Assembly: GCA_016219985.1 (NCBI GenBank)
Contig: JACRJO010000009.1
Coordinates: 62,001-126,000 of the forward strand
Source of the DNA: Sphingobacteriales bacterium
GTDB taxonomy: Bacteria > Bacteroidota > Bacteroidia > Chitinophagales > Chitinophagaceae
Reading direction: 5' to 3'
DNA length: 64,000 nucleotides
Of this stretch, positions 34,688-42,748 are shown one piece after another (within the stretch, counting starts at the first letter, position 1; every line of letters starts with the position of its first letter). The position numbers were made by a program, and so were the translations under genes. The notes beneath the pieces were generated by a model. That model was given only the letters and a program-made list of their open reading frames with translations, was not told where the DNA came from and searched no databases.

Positions 34688-34775
34688 CGTACGACTGCTT
34701 CGCTTTTATGAATCGCTATGCTGCCCTATGCTAAGAGCGTCTTTAATTTCTTTGTATAATTACCGGATCGTTTTT

Positions 34776-36149
34776 TTAATTCTGCTCGATATCCGGGTTC
34801 GCCCTTGTTTCGCTGTCCGGTATCTTCAACAATTGTAATTTGTCATTGTAAGCCAGTCCCCGGATATTCTGCTTCAACCTCCTCAGTTCATAATACCGGT
34901 CGCCCTCGGTGGCCAGTTCGAAACGACGTTCACTCTGGATAGCCGCCAGTAATTCTGCATCAGTGGAAGAAAGCAGGTCAGGCGCAAGACCAGCCAATGT
35001 CCGCAGGCTGTTATAATCCGCCCTGACATCTGCCGCCACATATCCGCCCTTTCTCACTGCTGACTCGGCCCGGGTAAGCAACATCTCAGCCAACCGGATG
35101 ATGGGAATATTAACCGGGTTGGAACCCATGTATTTCAGCGAGTAGGCCTTATTGGCCCCCGGCGGGTTAATTAATGAATTCCGCCTGGCATCTGCCGGCG
35201 CAAAGGAGAGATAAAAAGCCGGGTCCACATAAAAAATAATATTGGCCGCATTGGTATTCCAGAATTCTCCCCTCAGTTTGCTGCTATTATCATCCCCGGT
35301 CATGTTGATGACCTGGAATATAACCCCGCCCAAGGCCTGCGAGGGTCCCACATTCCGGAAAGGCAGTGTAACGGAAGCCCCGAGCGTGAACCCGCCATTG
35401 CTGATCACATCGTTGGCATAGCTGTAGGCATTGACATAATCGCCCATGTCGAAATACACCCGGGCCAATAAGGCTTTGGCTGCCCAGCTGGTGGCGCGAC
35501 CGCCATTCGTAGCCGGTAATATGCTTTCGGCTGCCTTCAGGTCGGTGATGATCTGCTGGTACACCTCCCCCACCTTCGCTCTCGGAACCGGAATCAGCGC
35601 TTCCGCGGGTGTCGGGCGGGTGATCCGGAGGGGAACACCGGGATCAGTGGCCGGGTTGTTTGAATAAGGCAATGCAAATACCCGGACCAGGTTATGATGG
35701 GAAATCGCCCGGATAAACAAGGCCTCCGCTTTCAACACGGCTTTTTCGGCGTCCGTGGCATCCGGGAATAAATTCTTATCAACTGCATCAATGACAATAT
35801 TCGCATTGTAGATAGCGCTGTAACCGGTGCTCCAGACATCCCGGCCCACATTATTAAAGATCCCGAAATTGCGGTTGGAGAAAGGACCATAATCCTGGCT
35901 CGAAACCAGGGAGGAGGTTGTCATATCCACATTATCACTGTACAATTCGGCAGCGATTAAGGACCGTCCCCCGACAAATTTATCAGCCTGCACCCGGTCA
36001 TACGCGGCATACAAAACAGCGAGCACATTTGCTTTTGTCTGCAACACATACGTGTCCGGCTGTTCATTTACGGGCTTTATGTCCAGGTATTTTTTACAGC
36101 CCCCGGCGATGAATGCAAATCCTAAGAGGATGATATATATCTTTTTCAT
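34776..36149 (-). CDS. SusD/RagB family nutrient-binding outer-membrane lipoprotein
   Basis: 457 residues with lipoprotein signal MKKIYIILLGFAFIAGGC (Cys18) followed by KKYLDIKP, the classic SusD start. TPR-like helices follow (NVLAVLYAAYDRVQ; AVLKAEALFIRAISHHNLVRVF; AAKALLARVYFDMGDYVNAY), and the C-terminal signature IPIIRLAEMLLTRAESAVRKGG and AIQSERRFELATEGDRYYELRRL is complete. It binds the glycan at the cell surface and hands it to SusC. At 457 residues it is on the short side for the family. Transcribed after susC with 18 bp between; a terminator follows. Confidence 0.95.
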   Translation of the reverse strand: MKKIYIILLGFAFIAGGCKKYLDIKPVNEQPDTYVLQTKANVLAVLYAAYDRVQADKFVGGRSLIAAELYSDNVDMTTSSLVSSQDYGPFSNRNFGIFNNVGRDVWSTGYSAIYNANIVIDAVDKNLFPDATDAEKAVLKAEALFIRAISHHNLVRVFALPYSNNPATDPGVPLRITRPTPAEALIPVPRAKVGEVYQQIITDLKAAESILPATNGGRATSWAAKALLARVYFDMGDYVNAYSYANDVISNGGFTLGASVTLPFRNVGPSQALGGVIFQVINMTGDDNSSKLRGEFWNTNAANIIFYVDPAFYLSFAPADARRNSLINPPGANKAYSLKYMGSNPVNIPIIRLAEMLLTRAESAVRKGGYVAADVRADYNSLRTLAGLAPDLLSSTDAELLAAIQSERRFELATEGDRYYELRRLKQNIRGLAYNDKLQLLKIPDSETRANPDIEQN

Positions 36150-36167
36150 TTTCTTTCTGATTAAAGG

Positions 36168-39100
36168 TTAGAAGCTAAGGTTTATACCCACCACAATTGT
36201 TTTGGCCTGGGGAGTTGGTAAATACGGGGCGTCGAATGATATATTGGACTGGGCCGCGCTGAAATTATACCGGACCACTTCCGGATCCCAGCCTTTATAC
36301 TTGGTAAAAGTGAGCAGGTTGCTCCCGTTGATAAACAGTTTCGCAGCAGATAAACCGGCTTTCCGGATCACGGACACAGGCAGGTTATAAGCGAAGTTGA
36401 GGCTCCGCAGCCGGACAAAGGAGGCGTCAAACAGGAATCTTGACGTATTCCTGTCCGAACCGGCAAAGGAAGAACCTGTAATGGTCAGTTTGGGAATATT
36501 GGTTTCGTCACCGGGTTTCTGCCAGCGTTTTAAGACCTCGGTCCGCTGGTTCCATGTACCAATAAATCCTCCCATCTGGCGTTTGGCTCCATCATCATAA
36601 ATTTTATTCCCCTGGGAAGCATAGAACAGGAAGCTGAGTTCAAAATTTTTCCAGGTCAGTGTATTATTCAAACCCGCGATGAAATCGGGGAAAGGTTTAC
36701 CCAGCGGTTGCCGGTTAGAGGTAATATCAGATTGTTTCAATGCATCAAACACCGTTCCGTCCAGTGCGTAGATCATCTCATTCCCGGTCAGGGGGTTTAC
36801 ACCGGCCGATTTAGCGAGGTAGGAAATACCGATCGGGTATCCTTTAACAACCCGGGTATCTCCTTCTGCAGCCCCAAATCCATCCGGGGGTACATTGCCT
36901 GTCTCCAGCACTTTATTCTGATTGGTGGAAATATTAAAATCGGCAGTCCAGGTAAAATCGTTTTTACGTATAATCCTTGCCGTAAGCTCAAACTCCGCAC
37001 CCAGGTTTCTGACCACCACGTCTTCCGCATTTACCAGGATCGATCCAAGTCCTGTTGCGGAGGTCGGGGCGGGTTTATCGAGCAATACATCGGTGGATAT
37101 TTTCCGGTAAAAACCCAGGCTCCCGTTAAATCTTCCGTTGAGAAGACCAAAATCAAATCCTAAGTCGAGCTGACGCGCTTTTTCCCAGCTGATATCCGGG
37201 TTGGGCAAACGGGTAGGTGTAATACCGGGGAAATTTGTATACCCGCCAGTGGAGCTGAACGTACCCAGGTACCGGAAGTTCCCGATTTCCGAGTTCCCGG
37301 TGTACCCGTAACTGGCCCTGAATTTCAAGAAACTGAAGAGCTTATTGTTCTGCATAAAACTTTCTTCGGTAAGGATCCAGCCGGCTGATAAAGCGGGGAA
37401 ATAACCAAACTGGTGATCGCTCCCGAAGCGGGAGGAACCATCTGCCCGGAAACTGGCGCCCACTAAATATTTATCACTTAGTTTGTAGTTAGCGCGGGCA
37501 AAGAAGGAAAGAAAGCGGTAAGCATCACGCTGGTTATAACCGGTAACCGAAGATCCGGCCGGTGTGGAACCCGGCGCCCATACCATGGTGGACGTGGTTT
37601 CATTAAAATAATCATTGATGAATCCCACCCCGCCGGCAGCAGGATTAAACCCGATCGCTTTCGTTTTACTATTCTGGATGGATGAACCTGCCGTAATGGT
37701 AATATTATGGCGCTGATGGAACGTGTTCTTGTACGTGAAATAGGCATTCCCGTTCATATTGGTAATATTCATGCGCCTTTCCCAGCGGGCGGCCAGACCC
37801 GCGCTGCTAAAATACCTGTTAATTTTATGATCATATCTTTCTTCAAACTGATCCAGGATATCGAGGCCATATTCTGCCCGGAAACTGAGGCTGGGAGTGA
37901 TCCTGAAATCCGCATAGATATTATTAATGAACCGGGTTGATTTGGTGGTATAAGTATTCAGTAACCGTGCCACCGGGTTCATGCCGGTATTCTGGAACTG
38001 TGTACCGTAAAAACTCTTATCCGCATTATACACCGGGAATAAACGTAAAGCGGTGGACTGAGCCGCGCCGAGCCCCCCGCCAAACGATGTGGGCACCTGC
38101 TCGTTTTTGGTATAGGAAATACTGGACTGCAGGCCGAATTTAAAATTTTGCGTAGCCTGGTTATCGATGTTTACCCTTCCGCTGATCCGGTCGTAATTAT
38201 TGCCTTTTAAAATGCCTTCCTGCGTTTTATATCCGCCGCCGACAAAAAACTGGGTTTTCTCGTTCCCCCCGCGGGCCGATACATTGACATCCTGTGTGAT
38301 TCCCTTTCGCAGTGATTCATCCACCCAGTTGGTATTTACATTGGCTACATCATTATAAATAAAAGTGCCCCCGTTAATGGTCAGGGGAACAGCCGGATCC
38401 CGGGGTGCATTGCCGTCATTAACCCGGGCTTCATTATATAACATCCACCAGTCCTGGGAGCTGATCAGCTCCAGTTTGTTGGTGGCCTGTGACTGACCGA
38501 TGGAATAGCTTGCATTAAACGAAGTTTTGCCGGCTTTACCCCGCTTGGTAGTGATCACAATAACCCCGTTGGCCCCGCGGGCCCCGTAGATGGCGGAAGC
38601 TGCTGCATCCTTCAGCACTTCGACGGATTCAATATCAGCCGGGTCGATCGTGGAGAGCACATTGGCATTACTGGCCCTGACCGTATTAATAGCCCCGTCC
38701 GTGATGGAATAATCGCCGGAATATACGGGAACACCATCCACCACATATAAAGGATCGCCTGAACCGGTGAATGAATTTTGTCCCCTCACCCGTACCCGGA
38801 TAGCGGATCCCGGGACCGCATTGGAACTAATGATCTGCAAACCCGTGGCCCGGCCCTGCAATCCCGCTTCAAAAGAAGGAGTCACGGTCGTATTCACGCG
38901 GCTGCTGTATTCCACTTTTGCAATGGATCCCGTCAGGTCCCTCCGCTTAGCGGTACCATAACCCACCACCACAACCTGGTCAAGAGTACCCACTTTTACA
39001 ACGAGGCTAACCGCCAGATCATGATTATCACCTACGGTTACCTGCATCTCCTCATAACCTGTATGTGAAAAAGTTAATACGGAACCCTTGCTGGCAGACA

Positions 39101-39284
39101 GGGAAAAAGCGCCGTCTTTATCCGTAACGGTACTGGCCTTCCCGTTTTTTACAGTAACACCCGGCAGCGGCGTGCCATTTTCAGAAGTGGAAACCTTCCC
39201 GGTAATTTTGGCGCTCTGCGCAAAAACCGCAGCGCCGGAAAGAAGAAAAATACTAATGATGAGCAATAACTTTCGGATAAGCAT
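36168..39284 (-). CDS. SusC/RagA family TonB-linked outer-membrane transporter
   Basis: 1038 residues: signal peptide (cleavage near AVFAQ); a carboxypeptidase-regulatory-like domain (about 27-100; GTPLPGVTVKNGKASTVTDK); a TonB-box-like LDQVVVVGYGTAKRRDL and plug (about 100-240; ESVEVLKDAAASAIYGARGA is the family signature); then the 22-strand barrel ending in TIVVGINLSF. It imports glycan fragments using TonB energy. Expression is probably set by the LacI-type site 101 nt before its start. The partner susD follows. No anti-sigma or STN domain is present, so it is not part of a trans-envelope sigma system. Confidence 0.96.
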   Translation of the reverse strand: MLIRKLLLIISIFLLSGAAVFAQSAKITGKVSTSENGTPLPGVTVKNGKASTVTDKDGAFSLSASKGSVLTFSHTGYEEMQVTVGDNHDLAVSLVVKVGTLDQVVVVGYGTAKRRDLTGSIAKVEYSSRVNTTVTPSFEAGLQGRATGLQIISSNAVPGSAIRVRVRGQNSFTGSGDPLYVVDGVPVYSGDYSITDGAINTVRASNANVLSTIDPADIESVEVLKDAAASAIYGARGANGVIVITTKRGKAGKTSFNASYSIGQSQATNKLELISSQDWWMLYNEARVNDGNAPRDPAVPLTINGGTFIYNDVANVNTNWVDESLRKGITQDVNVSARGGNEKTQFFVGGGYKTQEGILKGNNYDRISGRVNIDNQATQNFKFGLQSSISYTKNEQVPTSFGGGLGAAQSTALRLFPVYNADKSFYGTQFQNTGMNPVARLLNTYTTKSTRFINNIYADFRITPSLSFRAEYGLDILDQFEERYDHKINRYFSSAGLAARWERRMNITNMNGNAYFTYKNTFHQRHNITITAGSSIQNSKTKAIGFNPAAGGVGFINDYFNETTSTMVWAPGSTPAGSSVTGYNQRDAYRFLSFFARANYKLSDKYLVGASFRADGSSRFGSDHQFGYFPALSAGWILTEESFMQNNKLFSFLKFRASYGYTGNSEIGNFRYLGTFSSTGGYTNFPGITPTRLPNPDISWEKARQLDLGFDFGLLNGRFNGSLGFYRKISTDVLLDKPAPTSATGLGSILVNAEDVVVRNLGAEFELTARIIRKNDFTWTADFNISTNQNKVLETGNVPPDGFGAAEGDTRVVKGYPIGISYLAKSAGVNPLTGNEMIYALDGTVFDALKQSDITSNRQPLGKPFPDFIAGLNNTLTWKNFELSFLFYASQGNKIYDDGAKRQMGGFIGTWNQRTEVLKRWQKPGDETNIPKLTITGSSFAGSDRNTSRFLFDASFVRLRSLNFAYNLPVSVIRKAGLSAAKLFINGSNLLTFTKYKGWDPEVVRYNFSAAQSNISFDAPYLPTPQAKTIVVGINLSF

Positions 39285-39339
39285 GGCAATCGATTTTGAT
39301 GATTATTGAAACCGTTTAATCAGGATAAGCATGTAAAAG

Positions 39340-39356
39340 TGTGTATATTTTACACA
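39340..39356. promoter_or_regulatory. Inverted repeat TGTGTA-N5-TACACA in the susC promoter region
   Basis: TGTGTATATTTTACACA has 6-bp arms around 5 nt. It lies between the LacI-type site and the susC start and could be a second regulator site or part of the promoter. No counterpart is seen before the GH31 gene. Confidence 0.4.
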
Positions 39357-39385
39357 TCGTGGCCACGGTTATTCGTATTTTTCAT

Positions 39386-39403
39386 CGAAAACGTTTTCGA
39401 AAA
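39386..39403 (-). promoter_or_regulatory. LacI-family operator between susC and lacI-type gene
   Basis: On the minus strand TTTTCGAAAACGTTTTCG, identical over 18 bases to the site at 15526-15543. It ends 101 nt before the susC start and 48 nt before the LacI gene start on the other strand, so it may serve both. Confidence 0.85.
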
Positions 39404-39451
39404 GCAGGAACCGTTTTTTAGTAGTAGTATTGGATAACCTTAATCTTTCAT

Positions 39452-40480
39452 ATGGAAAAAATTGACCTGAAGAAGCTGGCGAAGGAATTGAATTTATCAA
39501 TCGCCACCGTTTCCAAAGCCCTGAGAGATAGTTGGGAAATCAAAGCGGAGACCAAGCAACGGGTCCGGGACCTGGCGGATAAACTGAATTACCAGCCCAA
39601 CCCGTATGCGAGCAGTATGCGGAAAAGAAAAAGCCAGACGATTGCCGTGGTGATCCCGGAAATTGCCAATAATTTTTTCTCCGTGGTGCTGGACGGGATA
39701 CAGGTCATTGCCGAAAAAAAAGGATACCATGTGCTGACCTACCTGACGCACGAAAGTTATACCAATGAAATCGCCACGATCAAACATTTGCAAAGCGGCC
39801 GGGTGGATGGGGTGCTGATGTCCCTTTGCAGCGAAACCGCCGACTACCAGCACCTGATCCGGCTGAAAGAAACCGGCATGCCGATCGTCTTCTTTGACCG
39901 GATAGCGGAAATACCGGATTGCCCTACGGTTACAACCGATGATTACGAAAGCGGTTACGGCGCAACGGAGCATCTTCTCCGGCGCCACTGCAAAACGATT
40001 GCCTATTTATCCCTATCGCAGCATACATCCATCAACCGCAAACGGCAGCAGGGATATATGGATGCGCTGAAAAACAGTCCGGCCAAACCGGCCAAAAACC
40101 TGGCCGTGCACTGTGGCGATGAAAACGGGAGTATTATGCTGGCTATCAAAAAACTGCTGTCGAAGAAAAACCGGCCCGATGGTATTTTTGCTTCCGCGGA
40201 AAAACTGGCCATTGCCACGTACCATGTATGCAACGACCTGAAACTAAAAATTCCGGGGGATCTGAAAGTGATCAGCTTTTCTAATTTACGAACCGCATCC
40301 CTGCTCAATCCTTCCTTATCCACCGTCACGCAACCGGCATTTGAGATCGGCAAGGAAGCCTGCGAGTTGCTGTTCCGGAAAATAGAAAAGAAATCAAATA
40401 ATTACATGAGTGAGCACCTGGTGCTGAAAAGCAGCCTGATCGCCAGAGGAAGCACGGGGCTTGATCAAAAGTTGAAATGA
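39452..40480 (+). CDS. LacI-family transcriptional regulator of the glycan/hexuronate regulon
   Basis: 342 residues: N-terminal LacI helix-turn-helix (DLKKLAKELNLSIATVSKAL, about 5-24), hinge helix NPYASSMRKRKS (about 50-61) with Met where the minor-groove-intercalating Leu is usual, then a periplasmic-binding-protein-like effector domain (TIAVVIPEIANNFFSVVLDGI; GRVDGVLMSL; IVFFDRI; KVISFSNL). It is divergent from susC. The 18-bp palindrome with central CpG next to it and before the GH31 operon is its most likely binding site; the effector is probably a sugar or hexuronate from the imported glycan. Whether it represses or activates cannot be told from sequence. Confidence 0.92.
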   Translation: MEKIDLKKLAKELNLSIATVSKALRDSWEIKAETKQRVRDLADKLNYQPNPYASSMRKRKSQTIAVVIPEIANNFFSVVLDGIQVIAEKKGYHVLTYLTHESYTNEIATIKHLQSGRVDGVLMSLCSETADYQHLIRLKETGMPIVFFDRIAEIPDCPTVTTDDYESGYGATEHLLRRHCKTIAYLSLSQHTSINRKRQQGYMDALKNSPAKPAKNLAVHCGDENGSIMLAIKKLLSKKNRPDGIFASAEKLAIATYHVCNDLKLKIPGDLKVISFSNLRTASLLNPSLSTVTQPAFEIGKEACELLFRKIEKKSNNYMSEHLVLKSSLIARGSTGLDQKLK

Positions 40481-40686
40481 TAAAAGCCAATTTTCCATTC
40501 ACTTTCACCATACTCGCAAAGTCCCTGAAGAAATCAAACCTGCCGACCGGAGCTTTAGCGCAGCAGGTGGGAGTAAAAAAGTAACAAAGCCCAAAGCGGG
40601 TAAAATCACTATGAATCCGAAGCCTCATTACTTTCTCCCAAAGGATACAATATGCATTCATTATCGGGATGTGCCTCAGAAGGCCC

Positions 40687-40714
40687 CATTCACTATTCAC
40701 CATTCACTATTCAC
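40687..40714. repeat. Period-7 array, unit YATTCAC, 4 units
   Basis: CATTCAC, TATTCAC, CATTCAC, TATTCAC in exact 7-bp steps. It lies in the 294-bp convergent gap between the LacI gene and the parvulin gene. The same gap holds a second array (40745-40779) and a short CCTGC/GCAGG inverted repeat at about 40538-40567. Confidence 0.75.
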
Positions 40715-40744
40715 CACAAAGGCTTCTCATAGTTCTAATGCCCT

Positions 40745-40779
40745 GACTAACGACTAAAGACTACCGACTAATAACTACT
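40745..40779. repeat. Period-7 array, unit GACTANN, touching the PPIase stop
   Basis: GACTAAC, GACTAAA, GACTACC, GACTAAT, AACTACT in exact 7-bp steps; the array covers the stop codon of the minus-strand PPIase gene (40775-40777). The unit matches that of the array at the lptB end. Confidence 0.8.
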
Positions 40780-42724
40780 TCGAAACCTCCCCCAGCACCT
40801 TCTGGTCAATCACAACCGGGTATTTCTTCCGCAGCAATTCCTCCCACTGCTTCTCGAGTACGGCCTGGTAATCATTAATCACCAGCCCCTTGGCCTCGTT
40901 AAAGCTGCGTTGCAGGGTTTGCGGGTAGGCATTGAAGATATAGGCAAAGGAAGCGGTATTATCCGTTTCGTTAACCAGCGGACTGGTCATCATTCCGGCA
41001 CGGGGTGTCATTTTATTCAGGTTGGGGATCTGGCTCCATTCATAGCGGGATGAATCCGCCAGCACTTTTTCGGAATAAGTGTCCGCAATTTTTTTCCAGC
41101 CGGCCGGGTTGGCCTTCACCTTATCATAGATGGTTTGGGCAACAGAGGGATCAGAACAAAAGAAGATCACCACATCAGCGCTGAGTTTCCAGGTATAGTC
41201 CTTTTTATTTTTTTCGTACAACGCCAGCAGGGCCGTGGTATCGCTCTGCGCTTTGGTCCATACTTCCTGCTGCATGATCTCGAAGAACAGGTTGCCATCC
41301 CTGAACTCAGCCATCTGGTTACGGAATTCTTCATTAAAATCCTCCAGGTACTTCTTGTAATAGTCAAACATCGTATGCTGCATCCACTCTTCCCGTACCT
41401 GTTCAAAGGGTTTCGCCCCGGTACCATCCTGGCGGAACCGGAATACACTGGCATAATTGATCCAGGCAGACAGGTCATAGGTCTCTTTTCCAATGGAAAA
41501 AACAGCCGTGGAAGGAATGAGTGATTTACCTGCTTCCTGCATGGGTAAATGATCCAGCAGGCTGTCCGACCAGGCCCGCCAGGCAATATCATTATTCAGC
41601 AATTGTTTTACACCGGCCTTTTCTCTTACCTGTTTATAAATATGATCTTTGGATGCCTTCCAGCGGCTGTCGGCCATGATCTTCTGCTGCAACTCCTGCT
41701 GGTACTCTTTATTATTCGCATCGGTAATGGCCGGTTTCAGGCCTGCCCGCTGCAGGATATGCCAGCCATGCGAGGTCTGGAAGGGCTTGCTGATGGCGCT
41801 GTCCTTTGCCAGGCCCCAAAGCGCTTTTTCGAATGCAGGATCGTACTGCCCTACAGAAATATCCGGCAGCATCCCGTTATTGGCGGCGCTGATATAATCA
41901 TTGCTGTAGGTTTTGGCCAGCGGGCCAAAGGCATCCCCGGCCAGCAACCGCCTGTACAATGAATCTGCCAGGGCGGCCAGTTGTTTCTTTACCGTTTCAT
42001 CAGCGCCGGGAGGAGTGGCCAGCAGGATCTGCCGGGCTTTCATCTTCCCCGGGGACTTTCGCTCTTCCAGGACTTTAAACAGGTGGTACCCTATCTTGGA
42101 ACGGACCGGGGCAGTCGTCTTTCCCACTGCCGTGCCATAGATTGCATTTTCAAATTCATAGGGCAGGGTGAAGGCGGTGATAAACCCGATCTCTCCCCCG
42201 TTGATCTTTACGGCCGGGTCATCCGAAAACTGCCTGGCGAGTTGCAGGAAATCTTCTCCCTGCTGCAGGCGTTTCAGGACCTCGTCCCTCCTGTTTTGAG
42301 CGCCCGTGGTATCCGTCGCACCGGCAGCGTTCTTAAAGGCAATGAAGATATGGGCCACCCGGATAATTTTCTGGCTGCGCTGAAAAGCTTCTTTCTGGAG
42401 GCGACGGATGACCTCGGGGTCGGTCATAAAACTTTCGGCGATCTGCGCCCGCAGGTTCTCCACTTCTGTACGGATGGATGCAAGGGTATCATACCTCCTC
42501 TCATATGCCTCCCGCACTTTCAGCTTTGACTTGATATACAGGTCCAGGTATTCCTTTACCGACCGCGCCTTATTGCCGCTGGTATTTGTATTGTTTTTGT
42601 TATAGGCCCGGAGGAATTCCTTCGCATCCGCCTTGTAAGGCCCGTAGGTAAAAAGAGTTTGCGCTGAAGCGGAGAGCACACTGCCGCAAAAGGCGAGTAA
42701 CAGGAAAAGGTTTTTTCTGTTCAT
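40775..42724 (-). CDS. Periplasmic peptidyl-prolyl isomerase with two parvulin domains
   Basis: 649 residues with a signal peptide (cleavage near VLSASAQ). Two parvulin-type rotamase domains follow one another: about 120-225 (IIRVAHIFIAFK ... GGEIGFITAF ... IGYHLFKVLEER) and about 230-335 (KARQILLATPP ... NNGMLPDISVGQYDP ... HGWHILQRAG). The N-terminal part (LDLYIKSKLKVREAYERRYD) is SurA/PpiC-like; the C-terminal 300 residues form a further chaperone-like region with no named domain. It probably helps outer-membrane proteins such as SusC to fold. A thioredoxin-like gene lies 24 bp upstream on the same strand, suggesting a joint envelope-folding operon. Confidence 0.88.
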   Translation of the reverse strand: MNRKNLFLLLAFCGSVLSASAQTLFTYGPYKADAKEFLRAYNKNNTNTSGNKARSVKEYLDLYIKSKLKVREAYERRYDTLASIRTEVENLRAQIAESFMTDPEVIRRLQKEAFQRSQKIIRVAHIFIAFKNAAGATDTTGAQNRRDEVLKRLQQGEDFLQLARQFSDDPAVKINGGEIGFITAFTLPYEFENAIYGTAVGKTTAPVRSKIGYHLFKVLEERKSPGKMKARQILLATPPGADETVKKQLAALADSLYRRLLAGDAFGPLAKTYSNDYISAANNGMLPDISVGQYDPAFEKALWGLAKDSAISKPFQTSHGWHILQRAGLKPAITDANNKEYQQELQQKIMADSRWKASKDHIYKQVREKAGVKQLLNNDIAWRAWSDSLLDHLPMQEAGKSLIPSTAVFSIGKETYDLSAWINYASVFRFRQDGTGAKPFEQVREEWMQHTMFDYYKKYLEDFNEEFRNQMAEFRDGNLFFEIMQQEVWTKAQSDTTALLALYEKNKKDYTWKLSADVVIFFCSDPSVAQTIYDKVKANPAGWKKIADTYSEKVLADSSRYEWSQIPNLNKMTPRAGMMTSPLVNETDNTASFAYIFNAYPQTLQRSFNEAKGLVINDYQAVLEKQWEELLRKKYPVVIDQKVLGEVSK

Positions 42725-42748
42725 ACCGGATTTAATTTTATAATAAGG

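Noticed and set aside
40326..40703. A 125-codon minus-strand frame partly overlapping the LacI gene end
   Set aside because: The segment around FTPTCCAKAPVGRF looks like translated intergenic repeat (CCTGC/GCAGG palindrome region) and not protein.
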